Source: Clostridiales bacterium
GTDB lineage: Bacteria > Bacillota > Clostridia > Lachnospirales > Lachnospiraceae
DNA length: 7,153 bases
Direction of reading: 5' to 3'
Assembly (NCBI GenBank): GCA_019423795.1
Contig: JAHZAT010000011.1
Coordinates: 1-7,153, forward strand
A program made the translations under genes and the position numbers. Of this stretch, positions 7,153 to 7,153 are shown piece by piece (position 1 is the stretch's first letter; every line of letters starts with the position of its first letter). The notes below the pieces were generated by a model. It saw nothing but the letters and a program-made list of their open reading frames with translations. It was not told where the DNA came from and searched no databases.

Positions 7153-7153
7153 T

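Noticed and set aside
1..7153. tRNA or rRNA genes, CRISPR array, insertion sequence, prophage or defence system
   Set aside because: No cloverleaf, spaced repeats, transposase motifs or terminal inverted repeats were seen. The window is almost entirely filled by conserved housekeeping genes.

Overview
The window looks like an ordinary housekeeping stretch of a low-GC Gram-positive anaerobe, most likely a clostridium of the Lachnospiraceae type. Two things suggest this: the AT-rich sequence with strong AGGAGG-type ribosome binding sites, and above all the single reading frame that joins IspH to ribosomal protein S1, an arrangement known from Clostridia. The genus is an inference; I cannot identify it from sequence alone.

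Every supported gene is on the minus strand, so transcription runs from high to low coordinates. Near 7150 there is a possible last few codons of an upstream gene. Then come a HI0933/BaiN-family flavoprotein (7083 to 5866), cytidylate kinase cmk (5833 to 5171) and the bifunctional ispH-rpsA gene (5137 to 3239). Gaps of 32-33 bases between these genes, with no terminator in them, suggest one operon. It closes with a clear intrinsic terminator at 3191-3225. A near-consensus promoter follows at once (-35 at 3176-3181, -10 at 3153-3158) and drives a large pyruvate carboxylase gene. That gene starts at 3097 and runs off the left edge, so its biotinyl domain lies outside the window.

The roles are core metabolism: CMP/dCMP phosphorylation, the last step of the MEP isoprenoid pathway (a 4Fe-4S reductase), mRNA binding in translation by S1, and anaplerotic formation of oxaloacetate from pyruvate. 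The flavoprotein is of uncertain function.

I see no mobile element, CRISPR array, RNA gene, phage gene or defence system, and nothing that amounts to a new system. The best lead is inside ispH-rpsA. A full AAGGAGG Shine-Dalgarno sequence and an in-frame ATG sit exactly at the junction of the two halves, and glycine codon use changes sharply there. This suggests that S1 may also be made as a separate protein from the fused message.
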